This document shows, in pieces, positions 16,922 through 24,497 of a DNA stretch of 32,883 nt. Position 1 is the stretch's first letter. Every line of letters starts with the position of its first letter. Origin of the DNA: Enterobacteriaceae bacterium UBA3516 (GTDB taxonomy: Bacteria > Pseudomonadota > Gammaproteobacteria > Enterobacterales > Enterobacteriaceae); assembly GCA_002377245.1 (NCBI GenBank), contig DFPL01000222.1, forward strand, positions 1 through 32,883. The letters run 5' to 3'. The position numbers and the translations under genes were made by a program. Below the pieces are notes generated by a model. The model was not told the origin of the DNA and did no database searches. It saw nothing but the letters and a program-made list of their open reading frames with translations.

Positions 16922-18366
16922 TTCCTGCCCTCCCCACTTGCCATCAGATGGGTAATAACTGCACCGTTTTCATCATCGAGGATGAAACTGAACATCACCC
17001 TGTCACCCACGTTGATCTCCGGTTGTGGCCGTTTGAGGACAAAATCCATGGTCATCGCCCCCCAATTCAACGCGGGAATGGGCTGGTGCGAAAGGGTGAC
17101 AGACTGCCCGTCGATGGCTTCCACCACGCCGGTGCTTTCAAACTGTTGCGGCTGTTTCTCGACGCTGGCGTCGGGCAGCGCGCTGCGCAGACTGGCCTCA
17201 GAATCAATCAGGAACTGGCCGGAAGTCACGACCTCATCCCCTTCTTTCAACCCGGAAAGCACTTCCGTCCAGCCCTGCGCCGTTCTGCCGGTCGTCACCG
17301 TCACCGGCTGGAAGTGGCCCTCTCCTGAAGCCAATAACACCCGGCTGGCAGTACCGGTGCTGACCACTGCCTCTTCGGGAATCGCCATGACCGCAGGCTG
17401 TTTTTGCGCCTGCGGCTGGGTGACCGTCAGAAACATGCCCGGTTTCAGTTTTTGCTGCGCGTTATCCAGCACAATGCGCGCCTTGAGCGTTCGGGTTGTG
17501 GTTTCCAGTTGCGGTAACAGTTCGCTCACCCGGCCACGAAATTGCTCTCCCGGCCAGCTTGCTGAGGTAGCAATAATCTCGCTGCCCGCCGTCAAGGTTT
17601 GCGCCTGGGTTTGCGGGTAATCCACCACCAGCCAGACGGGGTCAAGGCTCGCCAGTTCGAACAGCGTTTGTGTGGCGGCGACCTGAGCTCCCTCACGGGA
17701 ATCAAGCTTAACCACATACCCGGCTCGCTCAGCACGCAAAGTCAGGCGAGTCTGCGGCTTACCGCTGCGCTCTACCGCCTGAACGATCGACGCGGGCATA
17801 AATTGCAGGGCCAGCCTGTCACGGGCGGCACGCGTTAAAGTCGCATCACCAAGCTGGCGCACGGCCAGATACTCATGCTGGGCCGCCGTCCATTGTGGGA
17901 TCCATAACTGAGCCAGCGGTTCACCTTTTTTCACCCACTGCTGAGGGGCACGGACAAACAGCTTTTCCACTACCCCAGAGGCGGGCGAAGGCACCGCCTG
18001 GATGCCGCGTTCATCCGTGGTGACGGTGGCGAACGCCGAAAACGCCGAGGCCAGGGCACGTTTTTCCACTTTTGCCGTCGTCATCCCCAGATTTTGTTGC
18101 TGGCGAGCACTGACGGCCACCCCTGCGCTGTCCTGCTCTTCGTCGGCATAGCGCGGTACCAGGGGCATGTCCATAAACGGGGATTTACCGGGTTTATCAA
18201 ATCGCTGTCCGGGTACCATCGGGTCGTACCAGTAAAGGACTTTTCGCGCGGAGTCCGAAACCTGATGGGTCTCAGCGGTGGGTTCAGGCTGCCAGCGCCC
18301 CACGCCGAAGCCCGCAGTTGCCGCCAGCCCGGCGGTAATCAGCACTGCAATAACCGTTTTTTTCAT
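16918..18366 (-). CDS. cusB: Copper/silver efflux periplasmic adaptor CusB with C-terminal CusF-like domain
   Basis: Membrane fusion protein linking CusA to the outer-membrane channel. After a signal or anchor segment (residues 1-25), a heavy-metal-binding stretch, YWYDPMVPGQRFDKPGKSP followed by FMDMPLVPRY, lies at about 45-72. The lipoyl, alpha-hairpin and beta-barrel domains run from about 100 to 400. Residues 409-482 form a CusF-like domain with His427, Trp435, Met438 and Met440, the same spacing as in free CusF. E. coli CusB (407 residues) lacks this tail. I start at 18366 (482 residues), because AGGAG is well placed and ATGA overlaps the upstream stop. Confidence 0.93.
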   Translation of the reverse strand: MKKTVIAVLITAGLAATAGFGVGRWQPEPTAETHQVSDSARKVLYWYDPMVPGQRFDKPGKSPFMDMPLVPRYADEEQDSAGVAVSARQQQNLGMTTAKVEKRALASAFSAFATVTTDERGIQAVPSPASGVVEKLFVRAPQQWVKKGEPLAQLWIPQWTAAQHEYLAVRQLGDATLTRAARDRLALQFMPASIVQAVERSGKPQTRLTLRAERAGYVVKLDSREGAQVAATQTLFELASLDPVWLVVDYPQTQAQTLTAGSEIIATSASWPGEQFRGRVSELLPQLETTTRTLKARIVLDNAQQKLKPGMFLTVTQPQAQKQPAVMAIPEEAVVSTGTASRVLLASGEGHFQPVTVTTGRTAQGWTEVLSGLKEGDEVVTSGQFLIDSEASLRSALPDASVEKQPQQFESTGVVEAIDGQSVTLSHQPIPALNWGAMTMDFVLKRPQPEINVGDRVMFSFILDDENGAVITHLMASGEGRK

Positions 18367-19619
18367 TGGCCCAGCTCCTGAGGAATCAACCACTGGATGG
18401 CGGCCCAGCTCCGGGCCATCTCTTTTTCGGCTTCAATCGTGGCCAGCTCGCTGTCCAGCACGGTGCGACGTGCGTCCAGCAGTTCAGATAACTGGCTTTG
18501 CCCGCTGCGATACTGGGCGGCCATCAGCAAAGCCCGCTTATGTACCAACGGCAACACGTCCTCTTTCTGGCGCATCCATAGCGCCTGTGCGGCGTGGTAT
18601 TGCGCGATGAGCGACTGCACCTGTGCGACATGTTCGCGCTCGATGAGCGCAAGCTGGTCGTTAGCCTGCATCGTGCGGGAAATATCAGCGGCGTGATCTT
18701 TGTCCTGGCGCATTGAGGTGAACAGCGGTAAATCAACGGTGACCATCACGCCTGCCATATCTTCGTAACCTTCAGCGCGTCGCCCGTACCAGACCTCCAC
18801 CTCCACATCCGGGATGGCTGCTATCGCCGACTGCGCCGACTGCGCTTTGGCACTGTTCGCCTCGCTGGCTGCCGCCACCATTTCCGGGTGCTGACTTACG
18901 CCGCTTTCCAGCGTGTGTTCATCGGCAGGCAGACGTTGATAACGCGGAAGGGGGCCACGGGCAGCGGTGACCGATTGCCCGGTTAATTGGGTCAGACGTG
19001 CCTTTGCAAGCTGCACATCACGTTCGGCGAGAGTCACCTTGTCGCGCATCGCGTTTAGCCCAATCTGAAAGGTGAGCACGCTATCAGGGGCGGCATTACC
19101 TGCGCCGACGCTGGCCTTTTGCGCCCCCTGCTGGGCAGCCGTTTCTGCCAGCAATTGACGGGCGGTTTGCAAGGCGCGCGTCGACAAAGCCAGATCCAGC
19201 CAGGCCTGGGCCGCATCCCGCTGAAGCGTGGCGCGGGTGACGGCAGATTTGGCCTTCACGCTTTGCGCCTGTGCCAGCAGGGTATCGGCTTTGCGATCGC
19301 GTTTGTCTGAACTGACATACTGTTGCATCACGCCCACCCGCTGCATGGTCATGCCTTCCCGGGTGAAGCGGCGGTCGTTACTGCCTTGCACGGGCAGGTT
19401 TTCAATCCCGAATTTCAGCTTCGGATCAGGGAGCTGGCGGGCCGAGTCTGCCATTGCGTCCAGCGCCTGGGCCTCATTGCGGCGGGCAGACAGCTCAGCG
19501 GAATAGTGCTCCGTAGCGGAAAGGGTTTGCATCAGCGTCAATGACTCCGCCTGCGCGGCGGAGCACATCATACCCAACACAACCCCACTCAGCCGGAGGC
19601 TCAGTGAGAATCGTTTCAT
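18363..19619 (-). CDS. TolC-family outer-membrane channel of the Cus system (CusC-like)
   Basis: Outer-membrane factor expected to complete the CusBA pump. The 418-residue product has a signal peptide ending AAQA, then two outer-membrane efflux repeats with long alpha-helical segments (for example ARRNEAQALDAMADSARQL and the C-terminal SQLSELLDARRTVLDSELA). Unlike E. coli CusC (457 residues), it has no lipobox cysteine, so it is not predicted to be a lipoprotein; in build it resembles CzcC-type channels. I prefer the second of two adjacent ATGs (19619), which is five bases from GGGG. It lies 11 bases after cusF and overlaps cusB by four. Confidence 0.85.
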   Translation of the reverse strand: MKRFSLSLRLSGVVLGMMCSAAQAESLTLMQTLSATEHYSAELSARRNEAQALDAMADSARQLPDPKLKFGIENLPVQGSNDRRFTREGMTMQRVGVMQQYVSSDKRDRKADTLLAQAQSVKAKSAVTRATLQRDAAQAWLDLALSTRALQTARQLLAETAAQQGAQKASVGAGNAAPDSVLTFQIGLNAMRDKVTLAERDVQLAKARLTQLTGQSVTAARGPLPRYQRLPADEHTLESGVSQHPEMVAAASEANSAKAQSAQSAIAAIPDVEVEVWYGRRAEGYEDMAGVMVTVDLPLFTSMRQDKDHAADISRTMQANDQLALIEREHVAQVQSLIAQYHAAQALWMRQKEDVLPLVHKRALLMAAQYRSGQSQLSELLDARRTVLDSELATIEAEKEMARSWAAIQWLIPQELGQ

Positions 19620-19630
19620 CATTTCCCCAA

Positions 19631-19978
19631 TTAATGTTGTGGTGTCAGAGAAACGATCTGGTAGCCGCGCTCATGCTGGCTGAAGGTAAAATCGACCTTC
19701 TGTCCTACCTGAAGTTCAGGCAAGTCGACACCTTGCGGCAGCGCAAACTGCATGGTCATCGGTGGCCAGTTGAGGTCCGGGATAGCCTGGTGGGAAATAG
19801 AAACGGCCTGCGGGGTGACTTTTTTGATAATGCCCTGCGAGTGGTAAACCGGCGCCTGCATCGCCGCGGGCTGCGACATGTCGTGATGCATGGTGTGGTT
19901 CATCTCAGCCGCCTGGACAGTGGAGACGGAAAGGGTAGCCAGCACTGCGGCCAGCAAGCAAAGAAGATAAGAACGCAT
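19631..19978 (-). CDS. cusF: Periplasmic Cu(I)/Ag(I) chaperone CusF
   Basis: Small periplasmic metallochaperone that hands Cu(I) or Ag(I) to CusB. The 115-residue precursor has a signal peptide to about residue 24, a Met/His-rich stretch (MNHTMHHDM, residues 26-34) and the OB-fold domain. The unusual site using a cation-pi tryptophan is intact: His63, Trp71, Met74 and Met76 in SHQAIPDLNWPPMTMQF. The start at 19978 follows AACAGGAGTTCTGAC. It lies between the exported protein and the cusC-like gene, all on one strand. Confidence 0.93.
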   Translation of the reverse strand: MRSYLLCLLAAVLATLSVSTVQAAEMNHTMHHDMSQPAAMQAPVYHSQGIIKKVTPQAVSISHQAIPDLNWPPMTMQFALPQGVDLPELQVGQKVDFTFSQHERGYQIVSLTPQH

Positions 19979-20031
19979 GTCAGAACTCCTGTTAATCGTA
20001 AAAGAATGAAATTTCAACGAATTAACAGGTT

Positions 20032-20424
20032 TTATTCTCTGAATCGGCAGAAGCGAATGGCGGCCGGGGGGCCAATAGCCGGTGGGGTGAGTGCCCATCC
20101 TTCCTGCGCCGTATCAACACAGACGGGGTCCGCAACAGCGAGAATCAGGTTAACAGACAACGCCACCAGTGGCGGATGCCCGGTCTCTTTTTGCGCGACA
20201 TCAGGGATGCAGTGCTTATCACACAACGGTGCCTTCATGGCGTGTACCGGTTGCGGCATTGCACTGTTATTCATCACATCGCCAGTCATCATGTGATCGT
20301 AATGCTGGGTCATGACCGTCGCGCCCTGCACATCAAGGTCGCAATCATGTGAAGCTATCGCCACCTGACTCTGGATCAACAGCCAGCCAAACGCCATCAG
20401 CAGCATCATAAGATGCCGCTTCAT
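20032..20424 (-). CDS. Unknown exported Met/His/Cys-rich protein, first gene of the cus operon
   Basis: I do not firmly recognise this protein. The 130-residue product starting at 20424 has a signal peptide (MKRHLMMLLMAFGWLLIQSQ, then VAIAS), a Met/His-rich stretch (residues 38-63: MTQHYDHMM, MPQPVHAM), a CDKHC motif (Cys68, Cys72) and a second hydrophobic segment at about 85-98. The layout, with Cys-x3-Cys and a Pro-rich tail, recalls short DUF2946-type proteins found in copper operons, but I cannot confirm that. An alternative ATG at 20457 would give 141 residues; the longest frame, to 20499, begins upstream of the predicted promoter -10. It lies 53 bases from cusF on the same strand, so a role in copper handling is likely by context. 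Confidence 0.7.
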   Translation of the reverse strand: MKRHLMMLLMAFGWLLIQSQVAIASHDCDLDVQGATVMTQHYDHMMTGDVMNNSAMPQPVHAMKAPLCDKHCIPDVAQKETGHPPLVALSVNLILAVADPVCVDTAQEGWALTPPAIGPPAAIRFCRFRE

Positions 20425-20488
20425 TGCGCGAAGTCGACTTACCCAACCAGTGTGCATAATGACCCAGTGATGAACAGGAAACGGGCTG

Positions 20489-20494
20489 AGTATA
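20489..20494 (-). promoter_or_regulatory. Candidate -10 of the cus operon promoter
   Basis: On the minus strand TATACT (20494-20489) lies about 65 bases before the preferred start of the first cus gene; AT-rich DNA occupies the -35 region with only TTTAAA-like hexamers. I saw no CusR-type inverted repeat and no CueR-type GC-rich dyad in the 300 bases upstream, so the regulator cannot be named. Confidence 0.4.
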
Positions 20495-20499
20495 GGCAC

Positions 20500-20804
20500 C
20501 CGTTTTTTTATTTTTAAAGGCTTTTTTAATTAATTTACGTGGTGAATGAATCGATAACTTAATACACGAATATCATTAACTTTTTATTTTCTTTTATAGG
20601 GTTAATTCTTTCACATTAAAGCAGGTAAGCAGACCTGCGTTTTCGGTTAAATTGTATCCTTCGGTTAAATTTACACGTTTATATTCTAAAAACGATCCTT
20701 CCTTGATTTTAATCATCTACTTGCTGACCGTTCTTCGGCACATTGCGTTTTTTCGTTTTCCCGCTGCCGTTTTCTCTGACCTTTATCCTGGGATCAAGAA
20801 CATT
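20500..20804. promoter_or_regulatory. cus/dcuC divergent control region
   Basis: 305 bases between the two divergent units, AT-rich throughout. It holds a hairpin GCAGGT/ACCTGC (20621-20626, 20633-20638) followed by GTTTT, and a perfect 12-base direct repeat TTCGGTTAAATT at 20642-20653 and 20660-20671. I could not find a clear FNR site, although dcuC is anaerobically induced in E. coli. Confidence 0.5.
20642..20671 (+). repeat. 12-base tandem direct repeat upstream of dcuC
   Basis: TTCGGTTAAATT occurs exactly at 20642-20653 and 20660-20671 (18-base period, spacer GTATCC). Two half-sites at this distance fall about 1.7 helical turns apart. It may be a regulator site or a small duplication. 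Confidence 0.6.
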
Positions 20805-22178
20805 ATGTTAACGTTTATTGAACTACTCATTGGCGTCGCCGTTATTGTCGGTGTCGCACGCTATATCATCAAAGGTTACTCGGCAACCGGCGTGCTCTTT
20901 GTCGGCGGCCTGACGCTGCTGATCATCAGCGCCATTATGGGGCATAAAGTCCTGCCCGGCAGCGCCACCAGCACCGGTTACACCGCCACCGACATTGTGG
21001 AGTATGTGAAAATTCTGCTGATGAGCCGTGGTGGCGACCTTGGCATGATGATCATGATGCTGTGCGGATTCGCGGCGTATATGACGCACATTGGCGCCAA
21101 TGACATGGTCGTTAAACTGGCTTCCCGCCCGCTGCGTTTTATAAACTCACCTTATTTACTGATGATTGCCGCCTATTTTGTCGCCTGCTTAATGTCGCTG
21201 GCCGTTTCGTCGGCCACCGGGCTTGGCGTATTATTAATGGCGACGCTGTTCCCGGTCATGGTCAACGTGGGAATAAGTCGTGGTGCGGCAGCAGCAATTT
21301 GCGCCTCTCCGGCAGCGATTATTTTATCGCCAACCTCAGGGGATGTGGTGCTGGCAGCTAAAGCCGCAGAAATGCCGCTGGTCGATTTTGCCTTTAAAAC
21401 CACTCTGCCTATCTCTATTGCAGCCATTATAGCGATGGCGATTGCTCACTTTTTCTGGCAGCGCTATTTAGATAAAAAAGAGAATATCACCGCCGAAATT
21501 CTCGACGTTAAAGACATCACCACCAAAGCCCCGGCCTTTTACGCCATCCTGCCGTTTACGCCGATCATTGGGGTGCTGATTTTTGATGGTAAATGGGGCC
21601 CGGAACTGCACATCATCACAATCCTGGTCATTTGCATGCTGCTGGCGGCGGTGCTGGAGTTCTTCCGTGGCTTCAACACGCAAAATGTTTTCTCCGGTCT
21701 GGAAGTGGCTTACCGGGGCATGGCCGATGCGTTCGCCGGCGTGGTGATGCTGTTGGTTGCCGCAGGCGTCTTCGCCCAGGGGCTTAGCACCATCGGCTTT
21801 ATCCAGAGCCTGATCTCTATCGCCACCTCCTTTGGATCAGCCAGTATCATTCTGATGCTGGTGCTGGTGATCCTCACCATGCTGGCAGCGATGACCACCG
21901 GCTCAGGTAACGCGCCGTTTTATGCGTTCGTTGAGATGATCCCAAAGCTGGCGCACGAATCCGCCATCAACCCAGCCTACTTGTCGATTCCGATGTTACA
22001 AGCCTCTAACCTTGGCCGAACCATTTCGCCGGTCTCGGGCGTGGTGGTTGCGGTCGCAGGGATGGCAAACATCTCCCCCTTCGAAGTGGTGAAACGCACG
22101 TCCGTACCCGTGCTTGTCGGCCTGATTGTGGTCATTATTGCCACGGAAATTCTGGTGCCCGGCGCCGCCGTTCGTTAA
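20805..22178 (+). CDS. dcuC: Anaerobic C4-dicarboxylate transporter DcuC
   Basis: Inner-membrane carrier that mainly exports succinate during fermentation. The 457-residue product starting at 20805 (MLTFIELLIGVAVIVGVARY) is near the E. coli length of 461 and has about 12 membrane segments; conserved stretches include CGFAAYMTHIGANDMVVKLA and ASPAAIILSPTSGDVVLAA. The frame stays open for 51 more codons upstream, but only from a TTG without ribosome binding site. In E. coli the gene follows pagP; here the cus operon stands there. It ends at a strong terminator. Confidence 0.95.
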   Translation: MLTFIELLIGVAVIVGVARYIIKGYSATGVLFVGGLTLLIISAIMGHKVLPGSATSTGYTATDIVEYVKILLMSRGGDLGMMIMMLCGFAAYMTHIGANDMVVKLASRPLRFINSPYLLMIAAYFVACLMSLAVSSATGLGVLLMATLFPVMVNVGISRGAAAAICASPAAIILSPTSGDVVLAAKAAEMPLVDFAFKTTLPISIAAIIAMAIAHFFWQRYLDKKENITAEILDVKDITTKAPAFYAILPFTPIIGVLIFDGKWGPELHIITILVICMLLAAVLEFFRGFNTQNVFSGLEVAYRGMADAFAGVVMLLVAAGVFAQGLSTIGFIQSLISIATSFGSASIILMLVLVILTMLAAMTTGSGNAPFYAFVEMIPKLAHESAINPAYLSIPMLQASNLGRTISPVSGVVVAVAGMANISPFEVVKRTSVPVLVGLIVVIIATEILVPGAAVR

Positions 22179-22199
22179 GTATCGCTCTGCCCTGTAAGC

Positions 22200-22224
22200 A
22201 AAAAGCGCCCGCCCGGCGCTTTTT
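22200..22224 (+). terminator. Intrinsic terminator after dcuC
   Basis: AAAAAGCGCC (22200-22209) and GGCGCTTTTT (22215-22224) form a perfect 10-base stem with a 5-base loop and T-tail. Confidence 0.9.
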
Positions 22225-22275
22225 GTGCTTTAATAACTGCCAGCAATTATCTCACCGTATGTATCAGGACTATCA

Positions 22276-23085
22276 ATGTTAAGAAAGGGTCTCGTCGCCA
22301 GCCTTAGCGTCGCTGTGGCGATCCTCTCGCTCACCTCAGCCCACGCCGAACCGCTTGTTCCCAAAAGCTACGGTGATTTCGACCGCTATGTACTGGCGCT
22401 GTCGTGGCAAACCGGGTTCTGCCAGAGCCAGCACGATCGGGGCAATCGGGAGCCGGACGAATGTCGTCTCCAAAAAGATTCGCCGCAGAAAAGTGATTAC
22501 CTTACCGTACACGGCCTCTGGCCGAGCCTGCCGAAATCTATCGCCGCGCGGGGCGTCGATAATAATCGCTGGATGCGCTACGGCTGTGCCAGCCGCCCTA
22601 TCCCCAATATGCCGGAAGCGAAAGCCAGCCGAAAATGCGCGGCGGAAGAGACAGGCTTATCGCTGGAGATGGCCAATAAACTCAACGCTGTCATGCCGGG
22701 TTCAGGAGGCAAGTCCTGCCTTGAGCGCTATGAATACGCCAAACATGGCGTCTGCTTTGGTTTTGATCCGGATGCCTGGTTTGGCGTGATGGTGCGCATG
22801 AATCAGGAAGTGAAGCAGAGTCCGTTAGGCGCTTTTCTGGCAGATAATTACGGCAAACGCGTGACCCGTCGTGATTTCGATGCCGCGGTAGCCAAATCCT
22901 GGGGCGACAGCAGCATTAAGTCCATTAAATTAAGTTGCAGTGGCAACCCCGCCTATATTACCGAACTGCAATTTACCCTGGATGCCGCTTCAGTGAATGC
23001 TCCACTTTCGCCGCTCAGTTTTCGCGCTCAGCCCCATCCGGGCAACTGTGGAGAGGCGTTTATTATCGACAGTCTGGGCTATTGA
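22276..23085 (+). CDS. rna: Ribonuclease I (RNase T2 family)
   Basis: Periplasmic endoribonuclease that degrades RNA with little base preference through a 2',3'-cyclic phosphate. The 269-residue precursor has a signal peptide ending SAHA (about residue 24). The two catalytic segments are intact: VHGLWPS (first histidine) and YEYAKHGVCF (Glu, Lys and second histidine). Many cysteines suit a disulfide-bonded periplasmic enzyme. AGGACTATCA precedes the ATG. E. coli carries citrate genes between dcuC and rna; here only 97 bases separate them. Confidence 0.95.
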   Translation: MLRKGLVASLSVAVAILSLTSAHAEPLVPKSYGDFDRYVLALSWQTGFCQSQHDRGNREPDECRLQKDSPQKSDYLTVHGLWPSLPKSIAARGVDNNRWMRYGCASRPIPNMPEAKASRKCAAEETGLSLEMANKLNAVMPGSGGKSCLERYEYAKHGVCFGFDPDAWFGVMVRMNQEVKQSPLGAFLADNYGKRVTRRDFDAAVAKSWGDSSIKSIKLSCSGNPAYITELQFTLDAASVNAPLSPLSFRAQPHPGNCGEAFIIDSLGY

Positions 23086-23179
23086 TCTGCCATTCGCGGG
23101 CCCTTAACTCATAAACCCGCCAAATGTGAGCTTAGTCACTTCAAACTTGCCCTCACTCTCAGTATCATCGGATCTGCTA

Positions 23180-23210
23180 AACCCTCGCTGCCCGACGGCG
23201 AGGGTTTTTC
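23180..23210 (+). terminator. Intrinsic terminator between rna and rnk
   Basis: AACCCTCGC (23180-23188) pairs perfectly with GCGAGGGTT (23198-23206), loop of nine bases, followed by TTT. Confidence 0.85.
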
Positions 23211-23255
23211 TTTGGATCAATCGGGCACAACGCCGCCTAAGACATGGAGTAAGAG

Positions 23256-23666
23256 ATGTCCAGACCTGCCATTATCATCAACGAACTCGACGCTGAGCGT
23301 ATCGACCGCCTGCTGGAGAAACCGGCATACGCGAACCTGCCCGTCGCCCAGGCGTTAAACACCGAGCTGGATCGTGCGCAGATGTGTGCGCCTGAAGCGA
23401 TGCCTGCCGATGTTGTCACCATGAACAGTACCGTGACGTTTCGTGAGCTGAAAAGTGGCGAAACACGCACGCGCACGCTGGTTTACCCGACAAAGATGAC
23501 CGACAGCGCTGCCCAGCTTTCCGTTCTTGCGCCGGTGGGCGCCGCGCTGTTAGGTTTGCGCGTGGGTGACAGCATTCATTGGGAATTACCTGGCGGTACC
23601 GCGACCGACCTTGAGGTGCTTGAGCTGGTGTACCAACCCGAAGCGGCTGGCGAATACCTTCTCTGA
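23256..23666 (+). CDS. rnk: Regulator of nucleoside diphosphate kinase Rnk
   Basis: GreA/GreB-like cytoplasmic protein that binds RNA polymerase near the secondary channel. The 136 residues equal E. coli Rnk: a short N-terminal coiled coil (about residues 10-45) and a C-terminal FKBP-like domain with TRTLVYPTKMTD and LSVLAPVGAALLGLRVGDSI. The coiled coil is much shorter than in GreA, and no acidic catalytic tip is seen, so transcript cleavage is not expected. AAGAG precedes the ATG. Confidence 0.95.
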   Translation: MSRPAIIINELDAERIDRLLEKPAYANLPVAQALNTELDRAQMCAPEAMPADVVTMNSTVTFRELKSGETRTRTLVYPTKMTDSAAQLSVLAPVGAALLGLRVGDSIHWELPGGTATDLEVLELVYQPEAAGEYLL

Positions 23667-24024
23667 TTCACTCCCTCCCCGCGCTTAGAGGATGCGTGCT
23701 GCATCCTCTTACCGTTCACTCATCCGAATGTCGCATTTCTTCGCGCCGCGTTTGATCCTAACGTTGTTTACAGGATCTTGCTCCGGGTTCGTGTATGAAC
23801 GAGATTGCCCTCATCACGCTCATTTATTTTCTCATCGTCGCGGTCGTCGTCGCAGCGGTGCTCTATCTGGAACGCCACCGGTAGAATGCCCTGTCATTTC
23901 GCTAAAAAAGCAGATATTTCATCGATAATTCATCTACAAAGTAAATAATTGCCAGTGACCTTACAAAATTACGCTGCTGTTTGTGCTGCAATACACAGGA
24001 CATAACCTACAGGGAGACGCGTTT
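23667..24024. other. rnk-uspG intergenic region
   Basis: 358 bases. A perfect 9-base hairpin (AGAGGATGC 23687-23695, GCATCCTCT 23701-23709) lies after rnk without a T-run. The possible 29-codon membrane peptide at 23795-23884 is described separately. The last 120 bases are AT-rich and must hold the uspG promoter; AGGGAGACG is its ribosome binding site. E. coli has ybdR in this interval; it is absent here. Confidence 0.55.
23795..23884 (+). CDS. Candidate 29-residue single-span membrane peptide
   Basis: Not recognised. The ATG at 23795 opens 29 codons ending in TAG. The product begins MNEIALITLIYFLIVAVVV and ends with LYLERHR: a polar start, an uninterrupted membrane helix of about 20 residues and a basic end, which is the build of many enterobacterial small membrane proteins. 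The ribosome binding site is weak (CCGGG about nine bases upstream). It sits alone between rnk and uspG. A chance ORF of this size is possible; the composition and charge pattern are the only support. Confidence 0.45.
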   Translation: MNEIALITLIYFLIVAVVVAAVLYLERHR

Positions 24025-24453
24025 ATGTATCAGACAATTATCATGCCGGTTGATGTATTCGAAATGGAGTTAAGCGACAAAGCCGTGCGCCATGCTGAGT
24101 TCCTCGCCCAGGATACGGGAGTGATTCATCTACTGCATGTCCTGCCCGCTTCCGCCAGTTTAAGCCTGCACCGTTTTGCCGCCGATATTCGTCGTTTTGA
24201 AGAACATCTCCAGACCGAAGCGCAAACGAGGCTGAATACGATGGTCAGCCATTTCTCTATTAACCCTGAACGGATCAAAATTCATGTTCGTCTGGGCAGC
24301 GTGCGAGATGTGGTCAATGAAATGGCCGAAGAGTTGAAGGCTGATATGGTGGTGATTGGTTCCCGTAACCCTTCCATTTCGACCCACTTAATGGGGTCGA
24401 ATGCCTCAAGCGTCGTGCGACACGCCCACATTCCGGTGCTGGTTGTGCGATAA
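24025..24453 (+). CDS. uspG: Universal stress protein UspG (UspF/G class)
   Basis: Cytoplasmic universal stress protein; E. coli UspG autophosphorylates and is induced in stationary phase and stress. The 142 residues from 24025 equal the E. coli length. The ATP-binding pattern of the class is present: MPVDVFEMELSDKA near the start and GSRNPSISTHLMGSNASSVV (G-x2-x9-G-S/T type) near the end. AGGGAGACGCGTTT precedes this ATG; an in-frame ATG 14 codons earlier lacks a site. A terminator follows directly. Confidence 0.95.
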   Translation: MYQTIIMPVDVFEMELSDKAVRHAEFLAQDTGVIHLLHVLPASASLSLHRFAADIRRFEEHLQTEAQTRLNTMVSHFSINPERIKIHVRLGSVRDVVNEMAEELKADMVVIGSRNPSISTHLMGSNASSVVRHAHIPVLVVR

Positions 24454-24482
24454 AAAAAGAGGCTGCCCTGGGGCAGCCTCTT
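24452..24482. terminator. Bidirectional terminator between uspG and ahpF
   Basis: AGAGGCTGCC (24458-24467) and GGCAGCCTCT (24472-24481) form a perfect 10-base stem. A seven-base A-run on the left gives a good T-tail for ahpF on the minus strand; the tail for uspG is shorter (TTGATT). Confidence 0.82.
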
Positions 24483-24497
24483 GATTATTGCAGGTGT

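Noticed and set aside
14826..17620. Several + strand ORFs of 80-212 codons opposite cusA and cusB
   Set aside because: Ser/Arg-rich shadows of the GC-rich cus genes; the minus-strand frames carry all family motifs.
20652..20804. N-terminal extension of dcuC by 51 codons
   Set aside because: Starts at TTG without ribosome binding site and overlaps the leader repeats; E. coli DcuC begins MLTFIELL, which is the ATG at 20805.
23692..23928. 78-codon + strand ORF between rnk and uspG
   Set aside because: Arg/His/Ser-rich composition without domain logic; starts inside the post-rnk hairpin. The better candidate in another frame is 23795-23884.
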